Origin: Bacillota bacterium
GTDB lineage: Bacteria; Bacillota; Bacilli; Bacillales; Cytobacillaceae
Direction: 5' to 3'
Assembly: GCA_030705745.1 (NCBI GenBank)
Contig: JAUZPT010000187.1
Location: 1 to 6,270 of the forward strand
DNA: 6,270 nucleotides
In this document: piece by piece, positions 1 to 5,290 of the stretch
Position numbering within the stretch: position 1 is the stretch's first letter
Layout: each line of letters starts with the position of its first letter
Translations under genes and position numbers: made by a program
Notes under the pieces: generated by a model
Told to the model about the DNA's origin: nothing
What the model saw: only the letters and a program-made list of their open reading frames with translations
The model's database searches: none

Positions 1-1017
1 GCAGATTTAGCAGGAAAAATTCGCGGTTACGGGATGGACTTTGGTTTATGGTTTGAACCGGAAATGGTTTCCGTTGATAGCGATCTTTACCGAAAGCATC
101 CTGATTGGTGCTTGCACGTACCGGATCGAAGCCGCTCTGAGGGCCGCAGCCAACTCGTTCTCGATTTATCAAGAAGCGATGTGTGCGATTATATCATTCG
201 TTCTGTTTCTAAGGTATTAGCCAGTGCTCCAATTAGTTATGTGAAATGGGACATGAACCGGCACAGTACAGAAATCGGTTCTGCATTGTTGCCCCCCGAG
301 CGCCAGCGGGAGACGGCGCATCGGTATATGCTTGGTCTTTATTATGTAATGGAAGTAATTACATCACGGTTTCCAAACGTTTTGTTTGAAAGCTGTTCCG
401 GCGGTGGCGGACGTTTCGACCCTGGCATGCTTTACTATATGCCTCAAACGTGGACGAGCGATAACACTGATGCGATTTCCCGTTTAAAAATACAGTACGG
501 CACTAGCCTTGTATATCCACCGGTTACAATGGGCGCACATGTTTCCGCCGTTCCAAATCATCAAGTACATCGACTGGCATCGCTTGAGATCAGAGGACAT
601 GTGGCCATGTCAGGAAATTTGGGCTATGAACTCGATTTAACGAAATTAACAAAAGCAGAAAAAGAAGGAGTGGCCCGCCAAATTACTGTGTATAAAGAAA
701 TCCGCCACATCATTCAGTTCGGGGATTTTTATCGTTTACTAAGTCCATTTAACGGCAACCGAGCTTCATGGATGTTTGTTTCCGTTGATCAGTCTGAGGT
801 TGTGGTTTGCTATTTTACTGTTTTGGCCGAGCCCAATGGTCCGTTTTACAGCCTGAACCTAAAAGGTTTAAAAAGGGATTCTCGTTATTTGCATCTGGAT
901 ACGGGGAAGGTATATGGTGGCGATGAATTGATGTACGCGGGAATAACACTCCCAAAAGAAAAAGGCGATTTTGCGAGTGTGTTGTGGCGGTTTGAAGAAA
1001 CTTCTTATGCGCGCTAG
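1..1017 (+). CDS. alpha-galactosidase (GH36), C-terminal part, truncated by the window edge
   Basis: The reading frame is open from base 1 and stops at 1015-1017, giving the last 338 residues of an enzyme that usually has about 730, so the N-terminal beta-sandwich and the first part of the barrel lie outside the window. The visible part is the catalytic (beta/alpha)8 barrel and the C-terminal beta domain. Residue numbers here count from base 1. Clear GH36 signatures are FGLWFEPEMVS near residues 14-24, KWDMNR (residues 82-87, D84 = expected nucleophile), CSGGGGRFD (132-140) and WTSDNTDA (151-158, D154 = expected acid/base). The family hydrolyses terminal alpha-1,6-linked galactose from melibiose, raffinose and related sugars, usually in the cytoplasm after uptake. 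The ATG at 34 is an internal methionine and not the start. No frameshift is seen. The next gene on the strand is unrelated in function. Confidence 0.93.
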   Translation, partial: ADLAGKIRGYGMDFGLWFEPEMVSVDSDLYRKHPDWCLHVPDRSRSEGRSQLVLDLSRSDVCDYIIRSVSKVLASAPISYVKWDMNRHSTEIGSALLPPERQRETAHRYMLGLYYVMEVITSRFPNVLFESCSGGGGRFDPGMLYYMPQTWTSDNTDAISRLKIQYGTSLVYPPVTMGAHVSAVPNHQVHRLASLEIRGHVAMSGNLGYELDLTKLTKAEKEGVARQITVYKEIRHIIQFGDFYRLLSPFNGNRASWMFVSVDQSEVVVCYFTVLAEPNGPFYSLNLKGLKRDSRYLHLDTGKVYGGDELMYAGITLPKEKGDFASVLWRFEETSYAR

Positions 1018-1030
1018 CAAAGCAAAAAGA

Positions 1031-1072
1031 CTGAACAACTTCGTTCAGGCTGGCAGGAAGTAAGGTTTTTTT
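1031..1072 (+). terminator. possible weak terminator after the alpha-galactosidase gene
   Basis: A perfect 6-bp hairpin (CTGAAC, 1031-1036; GTTCAG, 1043-1048; 6-nt loop) starts 13 nt after the stop codon. A run of seven T lies at 1066-1072. The T run is 17 nt from that stem. An alternative 5-bp stem (ACTTC 1038-1042 with GAAGT 1057-1061) brings it to within 4 nt but is weaker, and the two stems exclude each other. Termination here is plausible but not convincing. Confidence 0.35.
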
Positions 1073-1115
1073 GTTGAAATAGATAAAGAGTGAATGAACA
1101 AACAATAAGTGAAGC

Positions 1116-1119
1116 GGAG
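1116..1119 (+). promoter_or_regulatory. ribosome binding site that decides the start of the P-loop gene
   Basis: GGAG lies 9 nt before the ATG at 1129. The same frame also opens earlier at a GTG (1090), but nothing resembling a well-spaced Shine-Dalgarno sequence precedes that codon, only an AAAGAG run directly abutting it. The ATG also places the Walker A strand at the very N-terminus, as is normal for small P-loop kinases. Confidence 0.7.
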
Positions 1120-1128
1120 AATATTTTT

Positions 1129-1980
1129 ATGAAATCGAGATTAATTTTAGTAGAAGGAATTCCTGGATCCGGGAAATCGACGGTCGCGGGGTTTACAGAG
1201 CAAATTTTAAAAGAAATGAATATAGAGGCAGAGCTGTTTTCTGAGGGAAACCTTGATCACCCGGCGGATTATGAAGGAGTGGCATGTCTTTCTCCGAATC
1301 AGTATGAATTGATGATCAGGGATTATCCATTTACAAAAAACTTTTCAAAAAAAAATCGGGACCATTACTTGGTATTTTATCGAAAAATTCAAGTAGAAGA
1401 GGGAAATCTTTTAGTTGATCAGCTTGTAAATAACCTTATCAAAAATGATATCTACGAGTTGCCTCTAACACAGTATATGGAGTTAATCGCTGAGAAATGG
1501 AGAAATTTCGTGAAAATGGCCCTGGGCAATGAAAAAACCTATGTGTTTGATTGCTGCTTTATCCAAAACCCGGTGACGATGTCGTTTGTAAAAAACAATG
1601 CAGCTAATGATGAAATAATTAAATATATTCAAGTGCTTGAAAAAATCATTGAACCGCTAAATCCGTTTTTGATTTATGTGGAGCAGGATAATATTGATTT
1701 TTCCTTCAAAAAAGCGGTAGCAGAAAGACCCAGCGAATGGTTCCACGCATTTGTGGACTACTACACGAGCCAGGGGTTTGGAAAAGAGAATGGATACGTG
1801 GGACTTGACGGAACATTGAACGTGCTGCATGCCCGAAAACAATTGGAACAGGAAATTGTGGACCGGTTAACGCTCAGGAAAACGATCCTCAACAACACGG
1901 CGTTTAATTCGGAAGCATGCCAGTGCGAGATTAAGGCAATTTTAACAACTCTTATAAAGGATGTTGGTCCTACAATGTAA
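1129..1980 (+). CDS. uncharacterised P-loop nucleotide kinase-like protein
   Basis: This is a 283-residue protein from the ATG at 1129; a GTG at 1090 would add 13 residues but lacks a spaced ribosome binding site. A hydrophobic strand leads straight into a perfect Walker A motif, GIPGSGKST (residues 10-18), so the protein binds ATP or GTP. A second hydrophobic strand ends in VFDCCFIQNP (139-148), at the place where deoxynucleoside and thymidylate kinases carry their DR-type motif. LIYVEQDNIDFSFKKAVAERP (181-201) resembles the strand plus LID region of that superfamily, with R200 a candidate LID arginine. I recall similar unannotated 'AAA family ATPase' proteins in Firmicutes but no known substrate, so a specific reaction should not be assigned. 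No signal peptide or membrane segment is present. It appears to be monocistronic, with a terminator right after it. I see no clear promoter between it and the alpha-galactosidase gene, so read-through from upstream is possible. Confidence 0.8.
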   Translation: MKSRLILVEGIPGSGKSTVAGFTEQILKEMNIEAELFSEGNLDHPADYEGVACLSPNQYELMIRDYPFTKNFSKKNRDHYLVFYRKIQVEEGNLLVDQLVNNLIKNDIYELPLTQYMELIAEKWRNFVKMALGNEKTYVFDCCFIQNPVTMSFVKNNAANDEIIKYIQVLEKIIEPLNPFLIYVEQDNIDFSFKKAVAERPSEWFHAFVDYYTSQGFGKENGYVGLDGTLNVLHARKQLEQEIVDRLTLRKTILNNTAFNSEACQCEIKAILTTLIKDVGPTM

Positions 1981-2012
1981 TTCGGTTCAGCGCTATCGAA
2001 TAATTTTGAATT

Positions 2013-2040
2013 AAGGGGGAATTTCCTCCTTTTTTCTTTT
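2013..2040 (+). terminator. intrinsic terminator of the P-loop gene
   Basis: A 7-bp stem, AAGGGGG (2013-2019) with CCTCCTT (2025-2031), contains one G-T pair and closes a 5-nt loop. It is followed directly by a T-rich tract (TTTTCTTTT, 2032-2040). It lies 32 nt after the stop codon. Confidence 0.8.
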
Positions 2041-2050
2041 CCGCTCCAAA

Positions 2051-2079
2051 TTGACGAATCCTGTCTGTTTGCCTATACT
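2051..2079 (+). promoter_or_regulatory. sigma-A type promoter of the DUF3900-like gene
   Basis: TTGACG (2051-2056), a 17-nt spacer and TATACT (2074-2079) each differ from the consensus hexamer by one base and have ideal spacing. Transcription should begin near 2086, giving a leader of about 27 nt. The -35 box begins 10 nt after the T tract of the preceding terminator, so this gene is insulated from its upstream neighbour. Confidence 0.82.
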
Positions 2080-2112
2080 GATGAAAGTGATTTTAAAGGA
2101 AATGGTGAAACT

Positions 2113-3180
2113 ATGGATTTTCAAATTAACTATTTATCTTTTTATGTTGTTCAGGTGGAAGGTAAGGGAGAGCAGGCGGATAAGCGGTATAAGCATTACC
2201 AGACGCTTGATAGCGTTGATTATGATGCGAGCCCGCTTAAGGATTTTTTGGACGGGGAACTGATGAAAATTGTAAAACGTAAGGTGGACCGCCATCCGAA
2301 AACGGAGGAAGTTCCGACAAAGATCGGCTATTTTGTCGTCGAGGAAGGTCATGAAGCAACGTCCAACCCGAATTATAATTTGTTCAATCGCGTAAGATTT
2401 GCGGATTCGAAGGAAGTTTTTCAGACGGAGAGCGAGAAATTCGTGATATCCTATTTGGATACGAGCGCCGTTCGCGGAGGGGTATTTCTTGTCGTTTCGG
2501 CAAAATTGACGCGCTATTTCGATGATCCATTTGTGTTTATTTTAAAATGCGATTTCGAGCCAAAAGTAGCGTCCATTTCTGACGAAGCCACGCTTATCCG
2601 CCACGTCGAAATGGCGATTACGACGAAAAATATGAAATCGATTCAATATCCATTCATGCCTGAAGAAGGAATCGTCGAAGAGCATGAATTGAAAATCAAC
2701 CAGGCCTCCCATGCCCGTTATTTTGAAGATTTTCTCAAATATGTGGAATATGGTCAGTCCATGCCCGAAATTGTGAAGTCACAAGTGCTCGAGATGGTTA
2801 AAGGGCATATGGAAGAGGTATTTCAACCCGAAAGTGAAGAACGTGAACAATTCGAGAAAAGTATGGAGGTTTGGGCTGCGAGTCCGCAAAGAGAGATTCA
2901 GGAACACTTTAGTACAGAGGAAGTCATCGAAGCGGCAGCTCAAATTATTGAACATACACCTGAACTTGAATTAAAGCTTAAGCTTGACCATATATCTGTT
3001 AAGGGTTTGCTCGCAGACTTTGGAGATCAAATCCACCTTGCCAAAGTGAATGAACGATATGTTTTAATGATAGAAGCGGATTCGATATTATTCGAAAAAG
3101 GCTTCTCGCCAATCGAGTTCCATAAGCCAGATGAATTGCATCAAGTGGTAGAACGAATAGGGAAGAAGCAGGGGTATTGA
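2113..3180 (+). CDS. DUF3900-like protein of unknown function
   Basis: This is a 355-residue, highly charged soluble protein without signal peptide or membrane segments. The ATG at 2113 is preceded by AAAGGA (2095-2100) and GGTGA (2104-2108). The N-terminal opening MDFQINYLSFYVVQVEGKGE and the conserved blocks HPKTEEVPTKIGYFVVE (61-77) and SNPNYNLFNR (84-93) match my memory of the Bacillus DUF3900 family, whose usual length is also about 350. The layout is an alpha/beta N-terminal half with a strand pair near 120-150 (RGGVFLVVSAKL, then FVFILKCDFEP), then a helical region near 195-280 containing ARYFEDFLKYVEY (201-213), then a small C-terminal alpha/beta part (about 285-350). The order 'GG-strand, strand-K, helix, YF-x-x-FL' loosely recalls nucleoid-associated proteins of the NdpA/YejK family, but that is only a resemblance. 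It is monocistronic: its own promoter lies upstream and a strong terminator follows. No function is established. Confidence 0.82.
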   Translation: MDFQINYLSFYVVQVEGKGEQADKRYKHYQTLDSVDYDASPLKDFLDGELMKIVKRKVDRHPKTEEVPTKIGYFVVEEGHEATSNPNYNLFNRVRFADSKEVFQTESEKFVISYLDTSAVRGGVFLVVSAKLTRYFDDPFVFILKCDFEPKVASISDEATLIRHVEMAITTKNMKSIQYPFMPEEGIVEEHELKINQASHARYFEDFLKYVEYGQSMPEIVKSQVLEMVKGHMEEVFQPESEEREQFEKSMEVWAASPQREIQEHFSTEEVIEAAAQIIEHTPELELKLKLDHISVKGLLADFGDQIHLAKVNERYVLMIEADSILFEKGFSPIEFHKPDELHQVVERIGKKQGY

Positions 3181-3198
3181 TGTTGCAAAATGTCAAAC

Positions 3199-3239
3199 AC
3201 AAAAAGACAGCAAGCGTCTGATGCTTGCTGTCTTTTTGT
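3199..3239 (+). terminator. very strong intrinsic terminator of the DUF3900-like gene
   Basis: A perfect 15-bp inverted repeat, AAAAAGACAGCAAGC (3201-3215) with GCTTGCTGTCTTTTT (3223-3237), encloses a 7-nt loop and extends by two more pairs at the base. The A and T tracts on either side make it usable on both strands. It begins 18 nt after the stop codon. Confidence 0.93.
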
Positions 3240-3266
3240 TGATACCAATTATTATTTCTCTATCAT
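3239..3266 (+). promoter_or_regulatory. possible plus-strand promoter for a small AT-rich transcript
   Basis: TTGATA (3239-3244), a 16-nt spacer and TATCAT (3261-3266) form a plausible sigma-A site directly after the DUF3900-gene terminator. A transcript from about 3273 would end at the terminator at 3346-3376 after roughly 100 nt, with no credible reading frame inside. In an AT-rich gap such a match can occur by chance. Confidence 0.3.
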
Positions 3267-3344
3267 TCGAAAGTTTCTATTTAAATAATAGAAGATTTTA
3301 AATAGCATATAACAAGTTCGTTAAGCTGTATAAAAAAAGTATAT

Positions 3345-3459
3345 AAAAAAGCGTCTGCCTAAGCAGACGCTTTTTGCGTATTGAGGCGAGAAACCACACT
3401 CCACATAGTGTGTTCCGATTAAGGAATGTTCCTCGGCTTACACAACTCAGCTCATCGCT
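3345..3459 (-). ncRNA. candidate structured small RNA (about 115 nt), unknown family
   Basis: All parts of an independent small RNA gene are present on the minus strand. A promoter lies just upstream (3465-3493), the expected first base is about 3459 or 3458, and the transcript ends in a strong terminator hairpin with a T6 tract (to 3345). The body has no usable reading frame but folds well. Its first 10 bases, GCGATGAGCT, can pair with GGTTTCTCGC (3386-3395) to close the molecule, with one mismatch and several G-U pairs. Inside, TGTGT pairs with ACACA, followed by CCGA with TCGG, capped by a small GAGGA/TCCTT hairpin. A longer unpaired stretch remains on the 3' side (about 3397-3408). A closing stem, internal bulge and apical hairpin loosely recall 6S RNA, but the length is too short and I cannot match it. 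It does not look like SRP RNA, tmRNA or RsaE/RoxS. No gene follows on the minus strand in the same direction, so a riboswitch leader is unlikely. Confidence 0.6.
3346..3375 (-). terminator. terminator of the minus-strand small RNA (bidirectional)
   Basis: A perfect 13-bp inverted repeat is formed by AAAAAGCGTCTGC (3346-3358) and GCAGACGCTTTTT (3363-3375) around a 4-nt loop. On the minus strand it ends in T6. On the plus strand it ends in T5, so it can also stop any transcript coming from the left. Confidence 0.88.
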
Positions 3460-3464
3460 TGATT

Positions 3465-3493
3465 ACTATAACACGTTATCAAAATGAATTCAA
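3465..3493 (-). promoter_or_regulatory. sigma-A type promoter of the minus-strand small RNA
   Basis: Read on the minus strand: TTGAAT (3493-3488), an exact 17-nt spacer and TATAGT (3470-3465). The expected start point near 3459/3458 coincides with the first base of the closing helix of the RNA, which strengthens both calls. Confidence 0.68.
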
Positions 3494-3601
3494 GTCGAAA
3501 TTAAATAGAATAAGGAGAGGCGTTTATTAGGCGCTCCCATTGGAACAACGAGAGTATCCTATGCCATCAGCTTATGCGCTGAGAATTATAGATGATGAGC
3601 A
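3494..3601. other. gene-free segment between small RNA promoter and hydrolase hairpin
   Basis: I find no convincing gene here. A plus-strand AAGGAGAGG (3512-3520) looks like a ribosome binding site, but no ATG, GTG or TTG follows at a useful distance. The only structures are weak: TCAGC/GCTGA (3567-3582) and an interrupted GGAG/CTCC pair (3514-3538). Confidence 0.4.
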
Positions 3602-3627
3602 AGCCGCCCTGGAATTTTCAGGCGGCT
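3602..3627 (-). terminator. hairpin after the hydrolase gene, probable weak terminator
   Basis: A GC-rich 7-bp perfect stem (AGCCGCC 3602-3608 with GGCGGCT 3621-3627) starts 18 nt after the hydrolase stop codon. The inner bases CTG/CAG can extend it with a bulge. The T tract following it on the minus strand is poor, so it may act as a 3'-end stabiliser or a weak terminator. Confidence 0.5.
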
Positions 3628-3645
3628 ATGTTAACTAGTTATGTC

Positions 3646-4368
3646 TTATTTTCCGAGCGTTGTAATCGTATCACCTGGCTTAATGTGGTGAACGTTCACT
3701 GTTTTGTCCTTCAAGTAAGACACTAATTTTTCAGGTGTGCCCGTCAAAAAATCAAAGCCAAAATGCATTGGAATGACTTCTTTAATTTGGAGCAATTCTG
3801 CGGCCTTTGCTGCTTCTCGAGGACCCATCGTATACACATCGCCGATTGGCAATACAGCTGCATCCGGTTCATAAAGCTCCGAAATCAGCGCCATATCACC
3901 AAATACATTCGTATCTCCTGCGTGGTACAGTGTGAATCCATTTTCAAGGCGAATCACATAGCCCATTGCATCTCCGCCATATAGGATATTTCCATTTTCA
4001 ACAAATGCCCCTGAGTGGTCCGCATAAACGGCAGTGACCGATATCTCTCCTAATGCACGAGTGCCGCCTTTATTGATCGGCATAACTTTTTCAACGCCGC
4101 GCTGCAGTAACAGCTGGGCAAGCTCCCAGCCTGCTACAACTGTGGCTCCCGTTTGTTTTGCCAAATCGACTGCATCCTCGGCGTGGTCACGGTGGCCATG
4201 TGTCAATAAAATGATATCGCAATCCAAAATCGTATCCTTAAATTCGGCAGGGAAGAGTGGGTTGTTTCCGACCCATGGATCAATCAAAATTTTCATTCCT
4301 CCGGGAGTAATAATATAAAAAGCTCCAAAACCGAGCCAGCTCATGTGCAAATGGTTCGTTGCCATCAT
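3646..4368 (-). CDS. metallo-beta-lactamase-fold metal-dependent hydrolase (UPF0173/YtkL-like)
   Basis: This is a 240-residue cytoplasmic protein of the metallo-beta-lactamase superfamily, of usual length for the compact UPF0173 group. Numbered from the first ATG, the metal-ligand motif THGHRDH is at 56-62, YADHSG at 115-120 (D117, H118), HAGD at 149-152, PIGDVYTMGP at 174-183, and the last histidine is H202 (PMHFGF). The set suggests an intact dinuclear metal site; the natural substrate of this group is not known. It is not the closest relative of B. subtilis YtkL as I remember it, but a paralogous type with an N-terminal HMSWLGFGAF. Two adjacent ATG codons are available (4366-4368 and 4363-4365). 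The Shine-Dalgarno sequence AAAGGAG (4380-4374) is 5 nt from the first and 8 nt from the second, so the second is at least as likely. The start overlaps the stop of the upstream decarboxylase-family gene, so the two are almost certainly translationally coupled. Confidence 0.88.
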   Translation of the reverse strand: MMATNHLHMSWLGFGAFYIITPGGMKILIDPWVGNNPLFPAEFKDTILDCDIILLTHGHRDHAEDAVDLAKQTGATVVAGWELAQLLLQRGVEKVMPINKGGTRALGEISVTAVYADHSGAFVENGNILYGGDAMGYVIRLENGFTLYHAGDTNVFGDMALISELYEPDAAVLPIGDVYTMGPREAAKAAELLQIKEVIPMHFGFDFLTGTPEKLVSYLKDKTVNVHHIKPGDTITTLGK

Positions 4369-4739
4369 CCAATCTCCTTTTCAAGTAAAAATTGATGTAA
4401 AGTCTCGAGTGCATTTAGAGCTGTCGGAAAGCCGGTATACAGAATAAGCTGTAGCATGGTTTCGATTAGTTCCTCATTCGTCCAACCAACATTCATTGCC
4501 GCTTGGAAATGAACCTTAAGCTGGGGCAATTTTCCTGTAGCCGCTAGGACGGAAACAGTCACCAGCTCCCTTGTTTTCACATCTAACTGGGTTCTGGAAT
4601 AAAAATCGCCAAAATACTCTGCAAGGAATGTAGCAGCATCTGGTGCGAAACCGTTCAGATCCTTCTGTGTTTGCAGTGCCGGCTGCCCGACAATTTCCAA
4701 TAACAATTGTTTACCGCGGTCAAATCGTTTATTTGACAA
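4365..4739 (-). CDS. carboxymuconolactone decarboxylase (CMD) family protein
   Basis: This is a 124-residue all-helical protein of the CMD/AhpD-like fold. The core signature is at 57-85: RELVTVSVLAATGKLPQLKV, then H77 in VHFQAAMNVG, followed by a WTNEELIE helix (86-93) and YTGFPTALNAL (101-111). There is no cysteine, so it lacks the CxxC pair of AhpD peroxidases and fits the gamma-carboxymuconolactone decarboxylase-like group with E58 and H77 as candidate catalytic residues. The true reaction of these stand-alone bacillar proteins is not settled. The start is a TTG (4739-4737), supported by AAAGGA 10 nt upstream and by an in-frame TAA two codons before it; no in-frame ATG occurs until residue 82. 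It is the first gene of a two-gene operon with the hydrolase and is driven by the MerR-type promoter at 4772-4802. In B. subtilis, as I recall, the CMD-family gene yraC sits beside adhR, which supports the regulatory link. Confidence 0.87.
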   Translation of the reverse strand: MSNKRFDRGKQLLLEIVGQPALQTQKDLNGFAPDAATFLAEYFGDFYSRTQLDVKTRELVTVSVLAATGKLPQLKVHFQAAMNVGWTNEELIETMLQLILYTGFPTALNALETLHQFLLEKEIG

Positions 4740-4771
4740 GACTTACACATCCTTTTCATTTATTTATAAAA

Positions 4772-4802
4772 AGGATACGACTTAGAGTTGAATCTAAGTC
4801 AA
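4772..4802 (-). promoter_or_regulatory. MerR-type promoter of the CMD-hydrolase operon (19-bp spacer)
   Basis: Read on the minus strand: TTGACT (4802-4797), a 19-nt spacer and TATCCT (4777-4772). A spacer of 19 instead of 17 is the hallmark of promoters that MerR-family activators untwist. The regulator's palindrome fills the spacer. The expected start lies near 4765, giving a leader of about 26 nt that carries the Shine-Dalgarno sequence. Confidence 0.85.
4779..4800. promoter_or_regulatory. palindromic operator for the MerR-family regulator
   Basis: A perfect inverted repeat has 8-bp arms, GACTTAGA (4779-4786) and TCTAAGTC (4793-4800), around a 6-bp centre. Its core CTTAGAG-N4-ATCTAAG follows the pattern CTTAAAG-N4-CTTTAAG that I recall for AdhR of B. 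subtilis. It lies between -35 and -10 of the minus-strand promoter and overlaps the -35 box of the plus-strand regulator promoter. Confidence 0.87.
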
Positions 4803-4816
4803 CAGGCAATTATCAT
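4788..4816 (+). promoter_or_regulatory. promoter of the MerR regulator gene, overlapping the operator
   Basis: TTGAAT (4788-4793), an exact 17-nt spacer and TATCAT (4811-4816). The -35 hexamer lies inside the palindrome, so bound regulator would occlude it, predicting autorepression. The leader runs from about 4823 to a good ribosome binding site (AAGGGGTGAT, 4837-4846). Confidence 0.72.
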
Positions 4817-4849
4817 TAAATTAACAATTTTTTTAAAAGGGGTGATAGG

Positions 4850-5257
4850 ATGTTTACAATCGGGGAGGCAGCTCTCGAAACCGGATTAACGGCACATACA
4901 CTAAGATTTTATGAAAAAGAAGGAATCATACCAGCACCAAAGAGAATAAGCGGCAAGGATCGGATATATTCCGAAGGTGATGTGATGTTTATTCGTTTTA
5001 TTTGCAGCTTAAAAAGTACTGGGATGAGTTTGGTCGATATCAAGGAAATTGTAAAGGATGGATGCGTGCTGGAAAAAGAAATACCGACGATTTCAGGCAT
5101 GCTGTTAAAAAGAAAGGATATCCTCCAGAAGCATCTCATAAACTTAAGAAATCAAAGAAAAGAAATTGACGAAATCATCGGTGTAACTGAAGGGAAACTG
5201 GCAATCTACGAACAAATGCTTGATGAATACAGCCAATTAAATAGTGATGGGGATTAG
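4850..5257 (+). CDS. MerR-family transcriptional regulator, AdhR/NmlR-like
   Basis: This is a 135-residue protein with a typical MerR DNA-binding domain: helix-turn-helix at about 2-21 (FTIGEAALETGLTAHTLRFYEKEGIIPAP, split here as helix, turn and helix), wing residues R38 and Y40, second helical pair 43-69, and a long coiled-coil dimerisation helix at about 85-126 ending in a short tail. There is no metal-binding C-terminal cysteine cluster, so it is not a mercury or copper sensor. It carries two cysteines, C52 in the helix after the wing and C72. AdhR of B. subtilis senses aldehydes through a single cysteine in about this place, but by eye the residue here is one position off, so equivalence is uncertain. 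The ATG at 4850 has a strong ribosome binding site. It is transcribed divergently from the CMD-hydrolase operon and very likely activates it through the palindrome at 4779-4800 while limiting its own synthesis. The kinase-like gene follows after 33 nt with no terminator between. Confidence 0.9.
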   Translation: MFTIGEAALETGLTAHTLRFYEKEGIIPAPKRISGKDRIYSEGDVMFIRFICSLKSTGMSLVDIKEIVKDGCVLEKEIPTISGMLLKRKDILQKHLINLRNQRKEIDEIIGVTEGKLAIYEQMLDEYSQLNSDGD

Positions 5258-5290
5258 TCAAATTTTTAAGAGAGAATAGAAGGTGCGGGA

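Noticed and set aside
815..1105. 96-codon open frame on the minus strand
   Set aside because: It lies opposite the end of the well-supported alpha-galactosidase gene and the following hairpin, has no recognisable domain and shows no ribosome binding site; a shadow frame.
1080..1128. Promoter for the P-loop gene starting with TTGAAA at 1074
   Set aside because: No acceptable -10 box lies at 16-18 nt distance.
2051..2263. 70-codon plus-strand open frame overlapping the promoter and start of the DUF3900-like gene
   Set aside because: It would begin at the -35 box itself, contains low-complexity shadow sequence, and overlaps the clear gene in another frame.
3345..3459. Minus-strand RNA as a T-box or other riboswitch (GTGTGG...CTCGC faintly like a T-box sequence)
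   Set aside because: The match to the T-box motif is poor, the terminator stem does not overlap it as an antiterminator would, and no gene follows in the same direction.
3763..4318. Two plus-strand open frames opposite the hydrolase gene
   Set aside because: Both are antisense shadows of a protein with intact metal-binding motifs and lack ribosome binding sites.
4909..5139. 76-codon minus-strand frame opposite the MerR gene
   Set aside because: Antisense shadow; the opposite strand encodes an unmistakable MerR domain.
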